Shown piece by piece: positions 1 through 12,429 of a stretch of DNA of 64,000 bases. Position 1 is the stretch's first letter. Each line of letters starts with the position of its first letter. Where the stretch lies: NCBI GenBank assembly GCA_029255685.2, contig CM055319.2, forward strand, positions 22,724,247 through 22,788,246, given 5' to 3'. The notes beneath the pieces are model-generated. The model saw nothing but the letters and a program-made list of their open reading frames with translations. It ran no database searches and was not told where the DNA came from. The stretch is from Silene conica. Its lineage: Eukaryota; Streptophyta; Magnoliopsida; Caryophyllales; Caryophyllaceae. The position numbers and the translations under genes are program-made.

Positions 1-3000
1 CCTAGGTTCCTCAGGAATATCTACCGCAGCCTCGGTTGAAGGAACTGTTTTCTCCAATGGTTGCTCGGTAGTTGGTTCTTGAACCTCTGATAAATCGAAG
101 GTTCTATTACTCGACTTGTTCTCGAGAAATTCTTTCTCTAAGAACGTCGCACTAGCCGCAACAAAAACACGTTGTTCGGTTGGCGAGTAGAAGTAATGAC
201 CAAAAGTTCCCTTTGGATAGCCTATAAAGTATGTTTTGACCGATCGCGGGCCGAGCTTATCCTCGTGTCTCCACTTGACATAAGCCTCGCAGCCCCAAAC
301 CCGAATAAAGGACAAGTTAGGGACCGTTCCCTTCCATAATTCGTATGGAGTCTTGTCAACAGCTTTAGACGGACTTCGGTTAAGTATTAGAGCGGCCGAT
401 AAAAGAGCATAGCCCCACAATGAATCAGGCACGACGGTGTGACTCATCATGGATCGAACCATATCGAGTAGAGTTCGATTTCTCCGTTCGGACACACCAT
501 TTAATTGTGGTGTTCCAGGTGGAGTTAACTGTAGCACGATGCCACAGTCTTTAAGGTGTTGATCAAACTCGTGTGAAAGATACTCACCACCACGATCAGA
601 ACGTAGTGCTTTAATCTTTCTACCCAGCTGGTTCTGTACCTGATTCTGGTATTCTTTGAACTTGTCAAAGGATTCACTTTTGTGCTTCATTAAGTAGACA
701 TAGCCATATCTACTCAAATCATCCGTGAAAGTGATGAAATACCTATAGCCTTCTCGTGCGTTGATCGACATAGGGCCACATACGTCCGTATGTATGAGTC
801 CTAATAGGTCGGCAGCGCGCATTCCAACACCTTTGAAGGAAATACGAGTCATCTTACCGATGAGACATGATTCACACGTGCCATATGATTCGAAATCAAA
901 GGGCGAGATAGCTCCATTCTGTATGAGCTGTTTTACGCGTTTCTCATTTATGTGTCCCATATGACAATGCCATAGGTAAGTTTGATCTTTGTCACCTACC
1001 TTTACTTTCTTATTATTCACATGTAATATTTCGGTGGTTTGATCTAAAACATAAATTCCATTCATGGAAACTGCCTTGTCATAAATCATATTGTGTAAGG
1101 AGAAAATACAGCTATTATTCTCTATTACAAATGAAAAACCGAGTTTGTCAAGCGTAGAAACTGAAATAATATTTTTGGACAAACAAGGAACATAATAACA
1201 GTTATATAAAGATAACTCGAATCCACTTGGAAGCTGGATTACGTATGTTCCCCTCGAGATTGCAGCAACATGTGCTCCATTCCCGACACGCAGGTCAACC
1301 TCACCCTTGATTAGGGGTTCTTGGTTTCGGAGGCCCTGCACATGATTACATAGATGAGAACCACAACCAGTATCTAGTACCCAAGTTCCGTAACTTGCAT
1401 GGTTAATCTCAATCATGTGAATAAAAGAAGAAGAAGACATACCAACAGGAGTAACGCGGCCTGCCTTAATGTCCTCACGATACACGGGGCATGAGCGCCT
1501 CCAATGCCCAGTCTTGTGGCAATGGTGACATTCCATGCTAGTATCCTTGCTCTTTGTTTTGCCCTGTGAGTTGCTTGACTCACCTGGCCCACTCTTAGTA
1601 AATCCTGACTTCTTAAACTTGGGCTTGCCTACTGTTAGGTCGCCCTGAGCTTTAGCTTTACCCTTACCCTTACCCTTACTGGAGATCATGAGAACATCTT
1701 GCTTCACGCTCCCACTTAATTTCAGATCCTTCTCGGTCTGTACGAGAAGGGAGTGGAGCTCATGAGGAGTCTTCTTCATGTCATTCATGTAATAGTTGGC
1801 CCTAAAGAGGGCGAACCCATCATGAAGGGAATGAAGCATTCGATCAACGATTATGTTCTAACTGATCTTGCAGTTTAGGGCCTCCAGTTTCTCGATATTC
1901 TCAATCATGTGAAGAATATGTGGGCTAACAGCTTGGCCCTTCTGGAGTTTCGCCTCAAAGAAGCGACAGGTATGCTCATAAGAAACGATTCTCGGAGCCT
2001 TTGAGAATTCGTTAGTGAGCGTGGTGAAAATCTTGTTTGCACCATGGGTTATGAAGCGTCTTTGCAAATTGGATTCCATTGCATAGATGAGTACGTTCTT
2101 TATCGCACCCGCTTCCATGACGAAGTCGCTATGAGCGCGAACTTCGTTAGCTCTAGCTCCAGTTCCTGGGTGTGGCGGAATGGGCTCAGTTAAGTACTTG
2201 AGCTTTCCGTCAGCAATGGTAGCATTCCGTAGTGCTGCCTCCCAGTCAGAGAAGTTTGACCCATCATTCTTCAGTCTTGTGGACTGATTCATGGAGTCCA
2301 TGAAGGCTTTTAGCCAGGATTCACGTGCTAGCTTGGCACTTGGCATTGGGTCTTCACCAACCATTTAGTTATACAGCAGTTTAATTGAACGTGTTCTAGA
2401 CTGAAAAGAAGATAAAACAAAACCATATAAGCAACTCATTGTTGTGATTTAAGTCTATATTAAATTGAATTTAAAATCGTAGACTCATGCATTTATATAA
2501 TTGATCTCCCTCAAGAATTATATAAATGATCCCAAGACTCAATTTCCGTATATTGATAAGCCCACAGTTTGGCTAATTCCACCGTTGGAACTCTTGGTCG
2601 ATAGATTTCCGTAAATCCTATCTATTAGTCCATCTCAGTCACTGGATATTATCGAGTGACCATGATGTTGAGATAAAATAAATCATCTGTTCCCACTTAC
2701 CCGACGCAGAAGGGGTCATATTATGCCTACCGACGAAGAAGGGATTCATGGGAGGCTGATTTATAAAGACTATTCTCAATTTTTGGTTATACGAGGAAGA
2801 CCCCATCGACTTATATTTATTCATATTAAGTGAACTAAAATCTAGCATATTCGTGAATGAATGAAATAAAGTGATGGCTTTGCAATTGACATGTGACATC
2901 TGTATTGTCACAGAAAACTAACGCGTAACCTCTACATGAGTCAGATTTCAGGCATGTAATAGGTGGTTTGGTTTTAGGCGGAATATGATGCAAGCTATTA

Positions 3001-3715
3001 TCGATGAAAGCATAAAATAAATGCGATAAACGTAAATAAAAGTCCTAGTGTGGCCTATCCTACCAAAATAAACATAAAACAACTTGGAATCCACTGTTGG
3101 ACCCTAGAAGCTTGTCTTGATGTTCCATCTTGGTCCTTGCAGTGGGAGTGAGCATCCGGTCTCCGTCTTCGGTCTTCACAAAATTACTAATTTAAATTAC
3201 AAAAGTAGTCCTAGATACATTCTAATTTAAATACAAAAGTAATTACATGGCAAAAACCCAAAACGGAGATACAAGATCTCAAAATTACAAGCAAGATTGT
3301 GTCCCATCATTACGGTGACACAATCTTCTAAGGCAACACTAAGTTACAACCGTTTGCAAAAATTAAATACGTTATTGAAAGCATTCACAAGGCATTCAAC
3401 AAGACGATAAATAAAATGCATCAACTAAAACAAAATTCATTCATGACATAATACTGTTATTATGATTAACAAATTTTTACCAAACCACCTTTTAGGATTA
3501 AAATTATGTGATTATACCGTTTTAACCACTTTAATTTTAATAAGTTTATAATCCTATTATTTTAAACCGTTTTAAAATAATATGTATCAAACGAGGGTGA
3601 ACCGTTTCACAAAATTAATAATATACTATTTCCGTATATAGTATATTACTAAAGGCCATGTGAAAATAAAACATGTTATTTTCGGAAAAAAAAAACGAGT
3701 CTGTTACAGGGGTGG

Positions 3716-3915
3716 TCTACCGACCACCTGGAAAAAAAAAAAATTTTTTTTTTTTTTAAAGCAGAATGGTCGACCGACCCGAAAAACAGGTCGACCGACC
3801 ACAAAACACGAAACCGAGTTTCTGAACACGATTTCTCACAAAAGATAAACTGTCGAAACAGAAAAACACGCAGGAGGCGGTCGACCGACCGCAACGGGGG
3901 GGTCGATCGACCGAC
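3716..3915. repeat. Cluster of GGTCGACCGACC-type palindromes in the Copia leader
   Basis: Four to five copies of a GC-rich motif (GGTCGACCGACC and variants such as GGTCTACCGACC and GGTCGATCGACCGAC) stand out in otherwise AT-rich leader sequence, starting about 85 bases from the primer-binding site. A poly-A/poly-T run (about 3732-3758) separates the first two. Each copy is self-complementary and could form a small hairpin in the RNA. No known function. Confidence 0.7.
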
Positions 3916-3980
3916 TTAGCGGCAGAAGACGATTTTTCAGGTTTTAAAACTTACGAAAAACACAAAGGTAAAATTTTCAT

Positions 3981-4000
3981 GACCTGTCTCTGATACCACT
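3981..4000 (-). other. Primer-binding site of the minus-strand Copia
   Basis: The reverse complement reads AGTGGTATCAGAGACAGG, matching the TGGTATCAGAG site complementary to initiator tRNA-Met used by most plant Copia elements. It directly abuts the LTR end at 4001 and so fixes the LTR border and the direction. Confidence 0.85.
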
Positions 4001-5006
4001 TGTGGGGAATAAAGCATGTATTCGCCCCAAACTTGCAGGATTATAATGAAACATACAATTGTGATTATAGTCATAAGTTAATTAAAAGCATGAAAAGGAA
4101 ATCAACCTTTGGTCATTTGTGCTTATGGCCTAAGAACAGGAATTAAAGTAAATTCCCTCCTATAACTTGCACCCAAGACTTGATTGAGATGATGTCGCGT
4201 GTGCTAGAAAATACTCTCCAATTGCCTTGCAATATGGGGAGAGCCTTTTGAGGTTTTAGATGCGAGATCTGAGTTTTTTGGGAAAAAGATGTTCTCAAAA
4301 CCCTAATTATTCTTGAGATCTGTTTTAATCAGTAAAACAATCAGTCGTCTCACAAAAGGAGAAGTTCTCTCCTTTTGTAATACTTGGCCGGCCGAGATTG
4401 GTCTTGGGTAGGAGTGGGCTTTCCACTCTTACCTTATTCCAATGCATGATTCGACCCATTTTGCTAAAATATAATTTGCGGGTATTTATTATAAATCGCA
4501 CACATGTTATCAGATATTAATACAGTCGATATATTAATAATGGTCTGATAAAATACGATATTGTATAATTGGCCAAATTAATATAACTGTTTATATTAAT
4601 ACGCAAATTCAATATTTAATTAAATATAACTGCTTGTATTTAATTTTACGAATTAATCATGTAATCCGCATTAGCTAAAATTATTTAATCCGTATTAAAT
4701 AATAATCTCAACATCTCATTGACTAATTTAATAGTCAATACCTCTGACTAACTGTTTAGTCATATTCGGCATAAATGTGACTGTATTTTCATACCTTCAC
4801 ATCTCTCAAACGCGTCCTATAGGTGTGACGTATAGGGACCAGTTGATCACCGCCATCTGTATGACAATAACGTCAAACTTATCTAGCAAGCCAACCGTTA
4901 TTGATAAACGTGGATCAACTGATAATAATACAAAAGTATGCCCTTGTGATCCTTTAAGAGATTTAGTAAGTCACTGTACTAACTGTCAAGGACACCAGCC
5001 CCAACA
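4001..5006 (-). repeat. 5' LTR of the minus-strand Copia
   Basis: On the minus strand it starts TGTTGGGGCTGGTGTCC and ends TTCCCCACA. It is the same family as the LTRs at 7038-8027 and 56298-57298. About 1.0 kb long. The base after it, 5007, is inside the pol gene of a second Copia, and the adjoining five bases (AGAAC, 5007-5011) are the expected target duplication; the partner would lie beyond the left edge of the window. Confidence 0.9.
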
Positions 5007-6174
5007 AGAACATCCTAAGAAGGTTTGCAAGCTTAAGCGTTCCATCTATGGACTTAAGCAAGCATCACGGAGTTGGAATCATCGCTTCGACCAAGTGATA
5101 AAAGAGAATGGTTATTTCATTCGATCAGTCGAGGAACCATGTCTCTATATCAAGTCGAGTGGGAGCAAGATTGTCTTCCTAGTACTGTATGTCGATGACA
5201 TACTCTTGATTGGGAATGACATACCTCTCCTTTCTTCGGTTAAAGCATGGTTGAAAAACCATTTCCAGATGAAAGATCTGGGAGAGGCACAAAGAATTTT
5301 GGGCATCCGTATCTACAGGGATAGATCACGACGGATGTTGTCTCTCAGTCAGGAGTCTTACATAGATAAGATTCTAGAGAGATTCAGCATGACGAACTCC
5401 AAGAAAGGGTTCCTTCCTATGACTATTGGGCTTCACTTGAGCAAGTCTCAAGAAGCTAAGACATTGGAAGAGAAAGAGCGCATGAGTCGGATTCCTTATG
5501 CTTCGGCAATAGGATCGATCATGTATGCCATGATATGCACACGTCCAGACGTTGCATATGCATTGAGTATGACCAGTCGATTCCAAGCTCATCCAGGTGA
5601 ACAACACTGGATGGCCGTGAAAAACATTCTTAAGTACCTACGGAGGACTAAAGATTGGGGATTGACTTATGGAGGCGACTCAACGCTCTGCGCCACGGGT
5701 TACGCAGATGCTAGCTTCCAAACGGATCGAGATGACTCGAAATCTCAGTCTGGATTCGTTTTTACTCTTAATGGCGCTGCTGTCAGCTGGAAAAGTTCTA
5801 AACAGAGTGTTACAGCAGATTCTACGACTGAGTCCGAGTACTATGCCGCCTCAGAAGCAGCTAAGGAAGCAATATGGATGCGTCAATTCTTACAAGGACT
5901 ATCAGTAGTGCCTAGTTCGAACGACCCAATCACCGTTTATTGTGATAATAAAGGTGCCATCTTCCAAGCTAAGGAGCATAAGTCTAGCAACAAGGCTATG
6001 CATGTACAACGGAAAGCTCATCTAATCAGAGATTACGTGGAGCAAAAGGAGATTTTCATTGATAAAATCGCTACGGATGACAACATAGCTGATCCTCTCA
6101 CTAAAGCATTACCACGTGATAAGCATGAAGGGCACATTCATTCCATGGGAATTAGATGTGTTCCTAAGTTGTAG
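5007..6174 (+). mobile_element. Ty1/Copia pol 3' part (reverse transcriptase and RNase H) of a plus-strand element
   Basis: Begins inside the reverse-transcriptase domain (KRSIYGLKQASRSW), continues through the YVDD catalytic box (LYVDDILLIGND), the tether and the RNase H domain (TGYADASFQTD, TTESEYYAA), and ends with the usual Copia tail (NIADPLTKALPRDKHEGH). The upstream half of the element lies on the other side of the minus-strand Copia that interrupts it, out of the window. The visible part reads open. Same LTR family as the element inserted in it. Confidence 0.92.
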
Positions 6175-7037
6175 TACTCTTTTATGAATTCATGTAATAA
6201 TTCATTTTCTCGTGTACTCTATTCAACCTCATTGTTATGATATATAATGTTTTGTTTTTCATGTGGAATTGTACGCCAATTTTGAACACCACAAAGTGAA
6301 CTGAATAACATTACATCGTTTTAGTCCTTGATTACCCACTTGAGCTGATAACTCAGGTAATCATTTTGTGACGTTGGTTGATGGTGGGTTCAACGAGCCA
6401 TAAGTCACGCGGATGACTGACTAATCACAAAGGCGAGTTATACGGATATCTCGTAGGACACCCCGTGACAACGTTATGGAGTCCTAAATGTTTTATAACA
6501 TTGGGTGCCAGGTCGTGGATAGGACCTCCATAGTGTTCCTTAGAGTCGAGTCTTTTGACTTTCAACTATCTCTTGAGATTAAGGCAGATTTTGGGTAACT
6601 TTGGTTTCTTTCCCATGGTCATCGTAACAGGGGCCAAGAGGATTTTTTCTGGGTTATTTGATGCTGCGCGATATCGGCAGGATTCGAGTTGAGGGAAATA
6701 TCCAAACCCTTATCAGGATTTTATCATTTCTCAGGGCCACTCGAGGAGTAGTAACTGAAATGCATGGTCATGCTCGAATACAGATTCGTTTTATCAGTTA
6801 AGTTACTCTCTAGTCGGGGAAACCACTCTTGATACAGATCGCTTGTGAGATACGACCTTTGCGAATGCGGATTTGCAAATTGTCTTACATTGAGTGGGAG
6901 AAATTTTAAAAGGATATGAGAATCGGTTATCACACCTACACTTGTACGGACAAGTGGGAGTTTGTTGGAGCCTTGTGTCCTCCACATGTAGTGTGATAAC
7001 GTCATTGCACATACCCTTGTACGGACAAGTGGGAGAT
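6175..7037 (+). mobile_element. 3' noncoding region of the plus-strand Copia, with doubled polypurine tract
   Basis: About 860 bases with no coding signal between the pol stop and the 3' LTR. It ends in the polypurine tract AAGTGGGAGA at 7027-7036. A perfect 20-base direct repeat containing that tract lies at 6941-6960 and 7016-7035; only the second leads into the real LTR. Parts (near 6733-6780) resemble the 3' noncoding region of the other Copia in this window (36838-36890). Confidence 0.8.
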
Positions 7038-8027
7038 TGTTGGGGCTGATGTCCTTGACAATTCAGTACAATGACTTATTAAATCTCTTTAAGGATTACA
7101 AGGGCATACTTCAGTATTATTACCAGTTGATCCACGTTTATCAATAACGGTTGACTTGCTAGATAAGTTTGACGTTATTGTCATACGGATGGCGGTGATC
7201 AACTGGTCCCTATACGTCACACCTATAGGACACGTTTGAGAGATGTGAAGGTATAAAAATACAATCACATTTATGCCGGATACGACTAAACAGTTAGTCA
7301 GAGGTATTGACTATTAAATTAGTCAATAAGATGTTGAGATTATTATTTAATACGGATTAAATAATTTTAGCTAATACGGATTACATGTTTAATTCGTAAA
7401 TTAAATATAAGCAGTTATATTTAATTAAATATTAATTTCGCGTATTAATATAAACAGTTATATTAATTTGGGTAATTATACAATATCGTAATTTTATCAG
7501 GCCATTATTAATACATCGACTGCATTAATATCTGATAACACGTATGCGATTTATAATAAAAATCCCGCAAATAATATTTAGCAAAACGGGTCGAATCATG
7601 CAAAGGAATAAGGTAAGAGTAGAGAAAGCCCACTCTTACCCTAATTCGGCCGACCCACCCATAAGTGCTACATAAGGAGAGTCTTTCTCCTTATGTCAGT
7701 AACTGTTGAATCATAATTCTCACAATTAGGGTTTTGAGAGCATTCTTCTCCCAAAACTCAGATCTCACATCTAAAACCTCAAAAACTCTCCCCATATTGC
7801 AAGGCAATTGGAGAGCCTTTCTAGCACACGCGGCATCGTCTCAATCAAAGTCTTGGGTGCAAGTTATAGGAGGGAATTTACTTTAATTCCTGTTCTTAGG
7901 CCTTTTGCGCAAGGACTCAAGGTTGTATCCCTTTTCATGTTTTTATTTATCTTATGACAATAATCACAACTGTAATTTTCATTATAATACTGCAAGTTCA
8001 GGGCGAATACATGCTATATTCCCCACA
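7038..8027 (+). repeat. 3' LTR of the plus-strand Copia
   Basis: Starts TGTTGGGGCTGATGTCC directly after the polypurine tract and ends TATTCCCCACA. 990 bases. It pairs in inverted orientation with the LTR at 4001-5006, about 2 kb away. The sequence after it (from 8028) belongs to a Gypsy element, so this Copia was inserted into that one. Confidence 0.9.
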
Positions 8028-10590
8028 GGAAGGTCACGAGTGCTGTAGTCTGTGGCGGATTGGTAACTAGGATCCTCCGCCACATTCGCCCTACTTACAT
8101 AGAGAGGGTTGGCCTAGTAGGGGAGGTTGGTCGCCTTGACATAGATGCCATGCGAGTTTTTCGCTTGCTAGATGGGATGACGTGGAAGATTTGTGGCTAC
8201 CCTTCAGTGACCTTACCTTGCGCCACACTTCCTCGCCTCCTACCGCTCTCCACTGCTGAGGGAGCGAGACCACCTCCCACCACCTACCATCTCACTTTCA
8301 CCACCGCACCCCCTCTTCTTCTCGCAAGAAGAGGAAGCGCGAGATTGGATAGTCTTCCCAGTCTCAGACGCAGACACCACCATCATCACCACTCACTCAT
8401 CTTCACCTTCACCTTCACCTGCACCTACTCCTACCCCTACCCCCACCCCTGCTTCTTCTGGGATGGTTTATCCTCCCAACTTTGTTTTACCTCCTGCCCT
8501 TGAGGCGCCTGCGGTCTCCGACCAAGGGCGTCGTGATCCTGTGCTTGATGGCATTTGCAGGTACCTCACCAAGATGCGCTGGGATCAGGCTTTGGCCTTG
8601 TTCCCTATATATGAGAACTACATCCGCACAGCACGTCCCCTTCTAGCGGGATGGGTCAACCCTTCTTTCTACTGATACCCAGATGGTGGGTACCCTGCCT
8701 CTCCTTCATCTGATGAGGAGAGGGAAGAGACAGCGGTACCGAGAGCGGTTCGCCTACGTGCCGAGGCTGCAGCGAGGCGTGCTACGAGAGAGGAGGAGCA
8801 GGATCCCACGTATAGGGAGAAGGAGGCTTCTCGTGATGCTTATGGTTTCCCTAGTTTTGGTACTGGTTTGGGGAAGCCAGTTTTGTGAGTACCACCGTTC
8901 TTTCCATCATGTCTTTTTGTTTTTATTTTTGTTTTTAGGAGCATGTATTAGGTTGTTCCCCTTTCCCATTGCTTGCTGGTTTTGATGTGCTGAGAAGACA
9001 ACGAGGGCGTTGTCTGTTTTGGTTTGGGGAGGGTATGCATCCTTTTGCGTCTGCATTTGCATCTCGTTTTGCATTCACGTTTTTTTTGCGTTCATGTAAA
9101 TTTCACAAAATTTTCAAAAATTTCCAAAAATATCACGTTTCTTTTTGCATTTAGTCGAGTCAGATTGGAGTTTTGATGATGACAAAGCTGTTTATAGTCC
9201 ACTATATGTCATGTTATGCCAATTTTCGATCCTTGCCTTGCGAAGTTTTAAGCGTTGTCTCGAATTTTGTCATGGACTTCATGTTAGATCACTAGACTTG
9301 ACTCATAGTTTTGGCAACCTACTACACATTCTGAGCGTAGAGCCTTTAAACTGGTGACATCTATGACCGGTTACATTTGGTTTGTGAGTAGTACTCCCTG
9401 CATTTCATGTCTTGCATGTGTATGAGTCCTGGTTTCTTATTGTCTACACGCACTGGCTTGAGGTTGGTATTACACGTAGGAGAACTATTGCATCACCCTA
9501 TTCTTCGTTTCGCCCATTTAGCTCCACTTTAGCCAAAAACTGCCTTTTGTCCTTTAACTACATCCTATATCTTGCCTACCCTTGTGCTGAGCTAGGAAGT
9601 AGTGGGGGAAACTAGCCATTTTAACAGTTTTTGGCCTGTTTTCACTATTTTTGGGGTTTATTCGAAGGAAGAGGGAAGTTCCCACTGGGTTTTGCTCAAT
9701 CGAGAGCCCTTGATTCTCGATCGAGGGGTTTTCTTGATATTTCTTGCTCGATCGAGAGCTTTATGAAAAATAGTGCTCAATCGAAGCTCTTTTTGCTCGA
9801 TCGAGTATCCTAGGGAAGAAAAGCACTTGATCGACCACCATTTTTGGTCGATCGAGTGGAAATTTCCACTGTTCAAACAACCGAGAAAGAATTCATCAAA
9901 ATTCAAAACAAATATTCAGAAAAAAAAAGAAAGAAAAAAGAAAGAAAGAAAAAATTGATGAAAAATGAAAAATTGAATATCCGGTTAACAGTTGGAAAAA
10001 TTTTGGGTTGTGTTTTGTTTGCCTAGCAAAGGCAATAAGCTTAATGTATAGTCGGAATATTTGGGAATGTATTTTCATGTGATTTGAAGGTTCTAGCTCG
10101 GCTTACACCTCACTAATCCATACTTGTTTTACCCCTTTTTTTCCCACTTAGCCTCACTTTCCCAAAACTTGCAACAGTTCGGCGTGTAATGGACATCGTT
10201 GGTGGTTGTGCGTATGTACGGTGCTTGAAACCTTTATTCATGCTAGTCTAGCAAACATGTTTTGTTGGTCGTAGTTTAGGCGAGAGTTTATACTTCCTTA
10301 TTATTCTCTTCTCTTCACATATATTTTGCCATTTTTTTGATTGAGAGAAGAGCGATTCCGGGAGAGTCCGAAACTTTATGAGTCTAGCAAAGTCTACATG
10401 TTTTTCCATGATGTGTACAAATTCGTTCGCTTATTTCTGATCTTGGCAATGTTCGATTTTGGGCATAATATGCAATTGACATTGACTATTTTGGTAGCTT
10501 TGGGTCTTTCTCCACCATTAGGTCCGTAGTTTACTTCTAGTTTGCATTTAGTTTGCTTGAGGACAAGCAAAGGTTCAGTTTGGGGAAGTT
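8028..10590 (+). mobile_element. Athila-like Gypsy, 3' part of internal region
   Basis: The first few hundred bases encode a fragment resembling the Athila envelope-like/ORF protein (VVCGGLVTRI aligns by eye to KLVMGGMVTLL of the better-preserved Athila at 25329-26855). A Ser/Pro/Thr-rich stretch follows, then about 2 kb of noncoding sequence ending in GAGGACAAGCAAAGGTTCAG and the polypurine tract TTTGGGGAAGT at 10580-10590, the normal run-in to an Athila/Tat 3' LTR. The 5' part was displaced leftwards by the Copia insertions. Fossil, several breaks. Confidence 0.75.
9690..9860. repeat. CTCGATCGAG palindrome cluster, internal copy
   Basis: Seven or so copies of CTCGATCGAG or close variants (TCAATCGAG, TTGATCGACC) within 170 bases of the Gypsy 3' noncoding region. 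The same motif recurs in the adjoining LTR at 10875-11110. The motif is a perfect palindrome containing the Sau3AI/Dam-type core GATC. No known role. Confidence 0.75.
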
Positions 10591-12405
10591 TGATGTGTGC
10601 ATTTTGTATAGACTTTTTAGTCTTGTTTTAGCACACATTTTCACGATATTTGGTGATTTTATATCACTTTATGCCCCGTATGTGCTACTTTGTGTTCGTA
10701 TTGCTATTTTCCAGATATTAACCGAATATTAGCAGAAACCTAGCTTTTTCTACCTCAAAGTAGTGCATTTCAGTAGACGATGGAAGAATCATGGCTGGTT
10801 GTGCATTAATCGAGAATTTTGAGGAGATTAAACAACCCAATGGCCTGTCGAAGACCATTTCGAGAAGAAGAATCCTCGATCGAGCTGTCCTATGCTCGAT
10901 CGAGAGATCTAGAGGAAAACAAGTTCTCGATCGAGTGATCCTGTGCTCGATCGAGAGGTTTCCAAGAAGAAAGGTACTCGGTCTACAGTTCAATTGATCG
11001 ATCGAGAGGAGTCGAAGAAGAAGAGTCGATCGAGCAATCTATTATCTTCGATCGACCAGTTTTTGAAGACTATAATGCTCGATCGAGAGGAAATGTCTCT
11101 CGATCGAGAGCTTTTCCGACCCTTCGTGTTCACAGTAGTTATTACTTCAGTTCAGTTTTTCTCTATTTAAAGAGCTTTTTCTGAGATCATTAGGAATCAT
11201 TCTTACCCTAACATTACTCTCTGCAGTCTTTTGCTCTAGTTCATTATTTTTCCAGAAACTTTGTAGCTGTCACATTTTACAATAATTTCGAGTTCTTAGT
11301 CTCTTTCGTTTTAAGGATTCACTTCTCTTTTTCTTGCCTTTTCTTTACTGTAATTCTTCCTTCCTTATCTCTTATTTTTGTTCTTATCATTAGTTTTCGT
11401 TCACTGTTTCTGTTCTCTGATTTTCGTCATCTTTCGCGAGTTATACTCTGTTTTCGTATGTTTGTGTTCATTGCTGTTTTCGACCGTTTTTCTGCTCTTG
11501 TTTCTTACTTTCTGATTCTGTCCCTTTGCCCTTTATAATCTCTGATATTAGTTTTAGTTTACTCGTTTTGCATCCTTGTTTAGAATCCTTTAGTATCTTA
11601 TTTCGTATGCTTGTTTCCATACCATTGTATTCGCCTTAAGAACACTGAATCCGCGCCCCTCTTCCTTCTGTCTCTCGCTGATTTCGTGTCCCCTGCCTCT
11701 TTTGTAATCTGATTTTATCTTTCATTTCGCAATGTCGTATGCTAGTTTAATCATGGTAGTCGTAGTTATCATAAATTCCGTCATGAGTAGCTAAACCCCT
11801 TTATATGTTGGGATGAGGGATATTGTGTCGAACGTTTGATATGTAGTAGTCGGGATGGACCGTTTTTGGTTGGAGTAATCCTAAAACAATTTAATTTATG
11901 TTTGGTTTAGTGAGTGCACGCATGAGACCTTATAATTAGTTAATTCCCGACCTAGACCGGAAGGTTGGAAGGGTAAGACTTGTTGAACGATTTTAAATAG
12001 TTTTTGTGAGAGCGGAAGTTAAGCAAAAACGACCTTAGCGCGACTTAAGACCGGAAGGTATAGCCGGGTTTGAGACTTGACCGTAATAACCCAGCCTTTC
12101 CCACCAATAACTTGGCCTATCCCAATTACATCAATCATACATGAGACACAATGACCCGAGTTCCCAACATATTCCCTTTATCCTTGATTTTTATCTTATC
12201 TTGTTTTTGTTTCCGTGTTTTTATTCTCTTTTCATATCTTATAACTCGTAGTTTAGTTATCACTTTTAATACCCCCAATATGTGACCCATAGGTAAAAAC
12301 CGATAGTTTAACAAGTTCGCTTCCCTGAGGAGACTGACCCTATTTGCCACTAGCTTCTGCTAGTAGTACTTAGGTATTTATTTTTGGTACCAAACGATGG
12401 TATCA
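10591..12405 (+). repeat. 3' LTR of the Athila-like Gypsy
   Basis: Starts TGATGTGTGCATTTTG right after the polypurine tract and ends ACGATGGTATCA, giving TG...CA ends and 1815 bases. Within U3, at 10875-11110, there are about ten copies of the CTCGATCGAG palindrome, followed at 11162-11171 by a TATA-like CTATTTAAAG. The last 100 bases (CTGACCCTATTTGCCACTAG onward) are typical of plant Athila/Tat LTR ends. What follows is the Ulp1-like gene, so this element truncates that gene. Confidence 0.85.
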
Positions 12406-12429
12406 GTAAATGTACAAGAATAATAAATC

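Larger units (their letters stand above)
1..4000 (-). mobile_element. Ty1/Copia retrotransposon, 5' half of internal region (runs off left edge)
   Basis: Read on the minus strand. From right to left: a primer-binding site beside the LTR, a leader of about 1.6 kb, a gag region near 1858-2364 (UBN2-type Copia gag, with motifs such as NVLIYAMESNLQRRF), a CCHC zinc knuckle near 1490-1540 (CHHCHKTGHWRRSCP), and the gag-pre-integrase and integrase core region from about 1000 down to the window edge (DDLSRYGYVYL, LRSDRGGEY). This is the Copia order gag-protease-integrase; the reverse transcriptase would lie left of the window. The clade looks Tork/Angela-like, a weak call. It is a fossil with at least a few breaks. 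Confidence 0.88.

Noticed and set aside
4777-5006. Open frame upstream of the Copia reverse transcriptase that looks like its N-terminus
   Set aside because: This stretch is LTR sequence of the opposite-strand Copia; openness across the border at 5006/5007 is accidental.
8340-8503. His- and Thr/Tyr-rich ORF
   Set aside because: Low-complexity ACC/CTAC-rich part of the Gypsy internal region read in a non-coding frame.
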